Part shown: in pieces, positions 60,153-64,000 of the stretch
Layout of the letters: each line of letters begins with the position of its first letter
How positions within the stretch are numbered: the stretch's first letter is position 1
DNA from: an uncultured Prevotella sp.
Lineage (GTDB): Bacteria; Bacteroidota; Bacteroidia; Bacteroidales; Bacteroidaceae
Assembly: GCA_945873145.1 (NCBI GenBank)
Contig: CAMCBZ010000004.1
Location: 44,799 to 108,798, forward strand
DNA: 64,000 nucleotides
Reading direction: 5' to 3'
The notes under the pieces: generated by a model
Told to the model about the DNA's origin: nothing
Seen by the model: only the letters and a program-made list of their open reading frames with translations
Databases searched by the model: none
Program-made: the position numbers and the translations under genes

Positions 60153-62336
60153 ATGAGCAAATTCAACAATCAGAAAGTCATGCCACGCTACAGTGTCATC
60201 TGTATGCTGATGACCATCATCTCCCTCGGCGTGCTTATCAAGGCTGGATACATCATGACGGTCAAGCGGGACTACTGGATGAAGGTGGCAGACCGCGTGA
60301 AACGAGATAATGTGGTCATTCAGCCAGTCAGAGGAAACATCCTCAGCTGCGATGGACAACTGCTGGCCTCGTCACTGCCGGAGTTCAAGATCTTCATGGA
60401 CTTCCAGCAACTTCACGATGCGGGCAACGACTCCTTATGGGATGCTAAGGAAAAGCAGATCTGCAAAGGACTGCACGAGATCTTCCCAGAACAGAGCCCG
60501 GCTGAGTTCAAGGCCAACCTCGACAAGGGACGGAAAAAGATGAGTCGGCACTGGCCGGTGTGGCCCTACCGCATCAACTACAACACTTACTCAGAGGTGT
60601 TGAAGTTGCCGGTATTCAACCTGACGAAGTTCCAAAGTGGTTTTCACTGCGAGGAGCTGAACTCACGCGAGAATCCTTTCGGTACGCTCGCGGAGCGCAC
60701 GGTGGGCGATATGTATGCCCTGAAGGACGGCGGACGCCTGCCTCGCTGTGGTCTGGAGCTGTCGTTCGACAAACTGCTCCGTGGCACCAATGGCATCGGA
60801 CACCGCCGCAAGGTGCTCAACAAGTATCTCGACATCATCGACAAAGAGCCTGTCAACGGTTGCGACATCATCACGACCATCGACGTAGGCATTCAGGACT
60901 TGGCAGAAAGAGCCGTCATCGAAGAACTCAAACAGCCGGAAGTCAACGGCGACGTGGGCGTGGCGATCGTCATGGAGGTAAAGACGGGCGACATCAAAGC
61001 CATCGTCAACATCGACAAATGCTACGGTCCCAACGGACAGATCATCTATAAGGAAATCAAGAACCATGCCGTCAGCGACCTCATGGAGCCGGGATCAGTC
61101 TTCAAGCCCGTCAGCGTCATGACAGCTTTGCAGGACGGCATGTGCGACACAAGCAAGATCGTGGATACCGGCAATGGCGTCTGGCCGATGTACGGACGGG
61201 AGATGAAGGACCACAACTGGCGGCGCGGCGGATATGGTGTCATGAATATGGCCACCACCCTGCGTGTGAGTTCTAATATCGGCGTGAGTAGAATCATCGA
61301 CGAGTATTACCACAATGATCCTGAGAAATTCGTGCGTGGCGTCTACCGCTCCGGCATTGCCTCGGATCTGCACATCCCTATTGTGGGTGCCAGTCCGGCT
61401 AAGATCCGTATGCCAAAGAAGAACAAACGCGGTGAGTGGCTCAACTGGAGCAACACGGCTCTGCCGTGGATGAGCATAGGATATGAGTCGCAGGTGCCAC
61501 CGATCTCTACGCTGGCATTCTACAATGCCATCGCCAACAACGGATGCATGATGCAGCCACGCTTCGTCAAGGCGTCGATCCAAAACGGTGAGGTCACCGA
61601 ATATCCGCCTCAGGTGGTCAAAGGCCATTCTCAGATTGCCTCACCCGCTGTCATCAAGAAGATGCAGGTGATGCTGGAGCATGTGGTCAGCGAGGGACTT
61701 GGAAAGAAAGCCGGATCGACATCTTTCAAGGTGGCCGGCAAGACGGGTACCGCTCAGATCTCCAAGGGTACGGCAGGCTATAAGAACGGAATGACGCACT
61801 ACTTGCTGTCATTTGCCGGTTATTTCCCCGCCGACAACCCGAAGTACAGCTGTATCGTCTGTATACAAAAAGGTGGACTGCCCGCTTCCGGTGGCGGCAT
61901 GAGCGGTGTCGTCTTCCATCATATCGCTGAGGGCATCATGGCGCAGAGCGAGGGACGCGACGTCAGAGAGGCACGCGATTCGTCCTCTATCTTCGTCCCA
62001 CAGGTGAAAAACGGCAATATTCTCTCTGCCGACTTCGTGCTCTCACAGTTAGGCATCAAGACCAAGCGCAACTATATCGCCAACATTGCCAACACCAATG
62101 CGCTGTGGGGACAGGCCAAGACGAGCACCCACTACGTGGATCTCATCCAGCAAGGTGTGCCAAGTACCAAGCATGTACCCAACGTCATGGGTATGGGAGC
62201 ACGCGACGCTGTCTATCTCATGGAGCAACGCGGTGTGAAATGCCGCATCATCGGGCGTGGAAAGGTCGTCAAGCAAAGCCTCCCGCCAGGACAATATATC
62301 CGCCGGCGCGAGACGTGTACGCTGACGTTGGAATAA
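60153..62336 (+). CDS. ftsI: Penicillin-binding protein, septal transpeptidase with PASTA domain
   Basis: A 727-residue class-B PBP. One N-terminal membrane helix, pedestal domain, then the transpeptidase: SVFK (S315-K318), SSN (373-375) and KTGT (530-533). The last ~70 residues form a PASTA domain (VPNVMGMGARDAVYLMEQRG). It crosslinks septal peptidoglycan. It starts 4 bp after ftsL. Confidence 0.94.
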   Translation: MSKFNNQKVMPRYSVICMLMTIISLGVLIKAGYIMTVKRDYWMKVADRVKRDNVVIQPVRGNILSCDGQLLASSLPEFKIFMDFQQLHDAGNDSLWDAKEKQICKGLHEIFPEQSPAEFKANLDKGRKKMSRHWPVWPYRINYNTYSEVLKLPVFNLTKFQSGFHCEELNSRENPFGTLAERTVGDMYALKDGGRLPRCGLELSFDKLLRGTNGIGHRRKVLNKYLDIIDKEPVNGCDIITTIDVGIQDLAERAVIEELKQPEVNGDVGVAIVMEVKTGDIKAIVNIDKCYGPNGQIIYKEIKNHAVSDLMEPGSVFKPVSVMTALQDGMCDTSKIVDTGNGVWPMYGREMKDHNWRRGGYGVMNMATTLRVSSNIGVSRIIDEYYHNDPEKFVRGVYRSGIASDLHIPIVGASPAKIRMPKKNKRGEWLNWSNTALPWMSIGYESQVPPISTLAFYNAIANNGCMMQPRFVKASIQNGEVTEYPPQVVKGHSQIASPAVIKKMQVMLEHVVSEGLGKKAGSTSFKVAGKTGTAQISKGTAGYKNGMTHYLLSFAGYFPADNPKYSCIVCIQKGGLPASGGGMSGVVFHHIAEGIMAQSEGRDVREARDSSSIFVPQVKNGNILSADFVLSQLGIKTKRNYIANIANTNALWGQAKTSTHYVDLIQQGVPSTKHVPNVMGMGARDAVYLMEQRGVKCRIIGRGKVVKQSLPPGQYIRRRETCTLTLE

Positions 62337-62385
62337 GAAAAGACAAAACTGACAGAATAAAATATAAAGAATAATATAGAAAGAA

Positions 62386-63879
62386 ATGAAACTACAAGAG
62401 CTTCTCAAGGGCATCAAGCCCACCTCTATCATTGGGGGCGTGGATGCCGACATCACCGGCGTGGACATAGACTCGCGCCAAGTCAAGGATGGTCATCTGT
62501 TCATTGCCATGAAAGGCACCCAGGTAGACGGCCATCGCTTCATCCCGAAGGCTATCGAGCAAGGCGCCCGTGCCGTGCTCTGTGAAGATATGCCGGAAGA
62601 GAAAGCCGAAGGCGTCACCTATATCCAGGTGCCGTCCACCGAAGATGCTGTAGGCCACGTGGCCACTCTCTTCTATGGTGATCCGTCGAAGAAACTCAAA
62701 CTCGTCGGCGTGACCGGTACGAACGGTAAGACGACAATCGCCACCTTATTATATAATATGTTCCGCAAGATGGGATATAAGTGCGGTCTGCTCTCTACTG
62801 TCGTCAACTATATCGACGGCGAAGCAATTCCCGCTGACCACACCACGCCGGATCCCATCGAACTGAACATGCTTTTGGGCAAGATGGTAGAGGCTGGATG
62901 CGAGTATGCCTTCATGGAATGCTCCAGCCACGCCATCGCTCAGAAACGTATCGGCGGACTGAAATTCACGGGTGGAATCTTCACCAACCTCACTCGCGAT
63001 CACCTCGATTATCACAAGACCTTCGAGAACTATCGCAATGCCAAGAAGGCTTTCTTCGACGGACTGCCCAAGTCTGCTTTCGCCATCACCAATGCCGATG
63101 ACAAGAACGGCATGATTATGGTACAGAACACTAAGGCTACCGTGAAGACCTACTCCATTCGGCAGATGGCTGACTTCCGCGCCCGCATCATCGAGATGCA
63201 CTTCGCTGGAATGTATCTCGAAATTGACGGACACGAGGTCGGCGTGCAGTTCATCGGTAAATTCAACGTCAGCAACCTCTTAGCCGTCTATGCCGCCGCA
63301 CGCATGCTGGGCAAGGAGCCTGAGGAGATCCTGGTGGTTTTGAGCACACTCCACAGCGTCAGCGGTCGCCTGGAACCCATCCAGTCGCCCAAAGGCTTCA
63401 CGGCCATTGTCGACTATGCCCACACTCCCGACGCTTTGCAAAACGTGTTGGGTGCCATCCATGAAGTGCTCAACGGCAAGGGACACGTCATCACCGTATG
63501 TGGAGCAGGCGGTAACCGTGATCACGGCAAGCGCCCGCTCATGGCCCAGGAAGCCGTCAAGCAAAGCGACAAAGTGATCATCACCAGCGACAATCCCCGC
63601 TTCGAGGATCCGCAGGCTATCATCGATGACATGCTCGCCGGACTGAATGCACAACAGATGCAAAAGGTTATCAGCATTGTAGACCGCAAAGAGGCTATCA
63701 AGACCGCATGTATGATGGCTCAGAAAGGCGACGTGGTCCTCGTGGCAGGCAAGGGACATGAAAACTATCAGGAAATTAAAGGTGTCAAGCATCACTTCGA
63801 TGACCATGAGGTGTTGCGCAACATCTTCGGCCTCAACAACCCGTCGCAAGACACTAACGCTACCGGTTGCGATAAATAA
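62386..63879 (+). CDS. murE: UDP-MurNAc-tripeptide synthetase (meso-DAP adding)
   Basis: A 497-residue Mur ligase: [18 protein letters not shown]-loop (~108-124), central [14 protein letters not shown]-terminal [13 protein letters not shown] and [14 protein letters not shown]. The DNPR motif ([10 protein letters not shown]) indicates meso-diaminopimelate as the added residue. Starts 49 bp after ftsI. Confidence 0.95.
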   Translation: MKLQELLKGIKPTSIIGGVDADITGVDIDSRQVKDGHLFIAMKGTQVDGHRFIPKAIEQGARAVLCEDMPEEKAEGVTYIQVPSTEDAVGHVATLFYGDPSKKLKLVGVTGTNGKTTIATLLYNMFRKMGYKCGLLSTVVNYIDGEAIPADHTTPDPIELNMLLGKMVEAGCEYAFMECSSHAIAQKRIGGLKFTGGIFTNLTRDHLDYHKTFENYRNAKKAFFDGLPKSAFAITNADDKNGMIMVQNTKATVKTYSIRQMADFRARIIEMHFAGMYLEIDGHEVGVQFIGKFNVSNLLAVYAAARMLGKEPEEILVVLSTLHSVSGRLEPIQSPKGFTAIVDYAHTPDALQNVLGAIHEVLNGKGHVITVCGAGGNRDHGKRPLMAQEAVKQSDKVIITSDNPRFEDPQAIIDDMLAGLNAQQMQKVISIVDRKEAIKTACMMAQKGDVVLVAGKGHENYQEIKGVKHHFDDHEVLRNIFGLNNPSQDTNATGCDK

Positions 63880-63902
63880 CAGGTGTCAAGACTTTCAATA
63901 AC

Positions 63903-63936
63903 AAGAGCTAAGACTATAAACAAAAAGAGCTAAGAC
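63903..63936 (+). repeat. Two 12-bp direct repeats before mraY
   Basis: AAGAGCTAAGAC at 63903-63914 and 63925-63936, spaced 22 bp apart; the second ends at the mraY start codon. Confidence 0.6.
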
Positions 63937-64000
63937 ATGCTATACTATCTCTTTCGTTTTCTGGAGCAGTTCGGTATTTCCGGTGCACGCATCTGGGGTT
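63937..64000 (+). CDS. mraY: Phospho-MurNAc-pentapeptide transferase, N-terminal fragment (cut by window edge)
   Basis: ATG 63937 opens MLYYLFRFLEQFGISGARIW, a hydrophobic start typical of Bacteroidetes MraY, at the place where mraY follows murE in dcw clusters. Only 21 codons are inside the window. MraY makes lipid I. Confidence 0.85.
   Translation, partial: MLYYLFRFLEQFGISGARIWG

Overview
The window looks like a chromosome segment from a Bacteroidales bacterium, most likely Prevotella or a close relative. The reasons are: SusC/SusD pairs; Bacteroidetes -7 promoter boxes (TAnnTTTG) in front of many genes and no strong Shine-Dalgarno sites; an N-acylornithine-type carbamoyltransferase (ArgF'); DUF4292/DUF4252/DUF4890/DUF6057-type proteins; and an acyltransferase pair resembling the glycine-lipid genes glsA/glsB. 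All assignments come from reading motifs and protein sequence by eye; no database search was run.

Layout. 1-6135: arginine/proline block argC(partial)-argD-proC-proB-proA-argF', closed by a strong terminator. 6365-12585: a complete SusC/SusD system with a third surface lipoprotein. 12625-21897: two facing operons, each with a lipoprotein, a DUF6057-type membrane protein and a beta-propeller lipoprotein carrying one CxxCH haem-type motif; they converge on a spacer holding two 22-bp tandem arrays, and the right-hand operon also begins with an acyltransferase. 21952-31640: glycerol region: repressor glpR, a small zeta-toxin-like cassette, an outer-membrane barrel, glpF, glpK, glpC, glpB, glpA. 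glpK has an amber stop at codon 12, the zeta-like kinase is frameshifted, and the cassette lies between two copies of an 80-bp promoter-bearing repeat. 31902-33175: two small secreted proteins (DUF4890- and DUF4252-like). 33538-38323: a second SusC/SusD pair whose SusC lacks its signal peptide and most of its N-terminal domain. 38490-41408: two tandem SNF-type sodium symporters. 41493-45708: VanZ-like, CYTH, small membrane protein, prfB and an acyl-CoA ligase. 45819-46904: M20 deacylase (argE-like), followed by a single-domain HUH transposase and a 305-bp nested palindrome. 48380-53338: EnvC-like, DUF4292, TPR and dut. 53462-54799: dgt. 54985-56363: an MqsR-like toxin with a Panacea-domain antitoxin. 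56457-58340: glsB/glsA-like acyltransferases. 58632-64000: start of the dcw cell-wall cluster, rsmH-ftsL-ftsI-murE-mraY(partial).

How the genes fit together. argC/argD/argF' and the M20 deacylase at 45819 can form an acylated-ornithine route to citrulline, and Ser90 of ArgF' fits succinylornithine. GlpF, GlpK and GlpABC form an anaerobic glycerol to glycerol-3-phosphate to DHAP route, but as read the kinase step is broken in this strain. The most unusual items are the mirror-image CxxCH-propeller/DUF6057 operons, the palindrome beside the transposase with compensatory stem changes, and the pair of lesions plus repeat-flanked cassette in the glycerol region.
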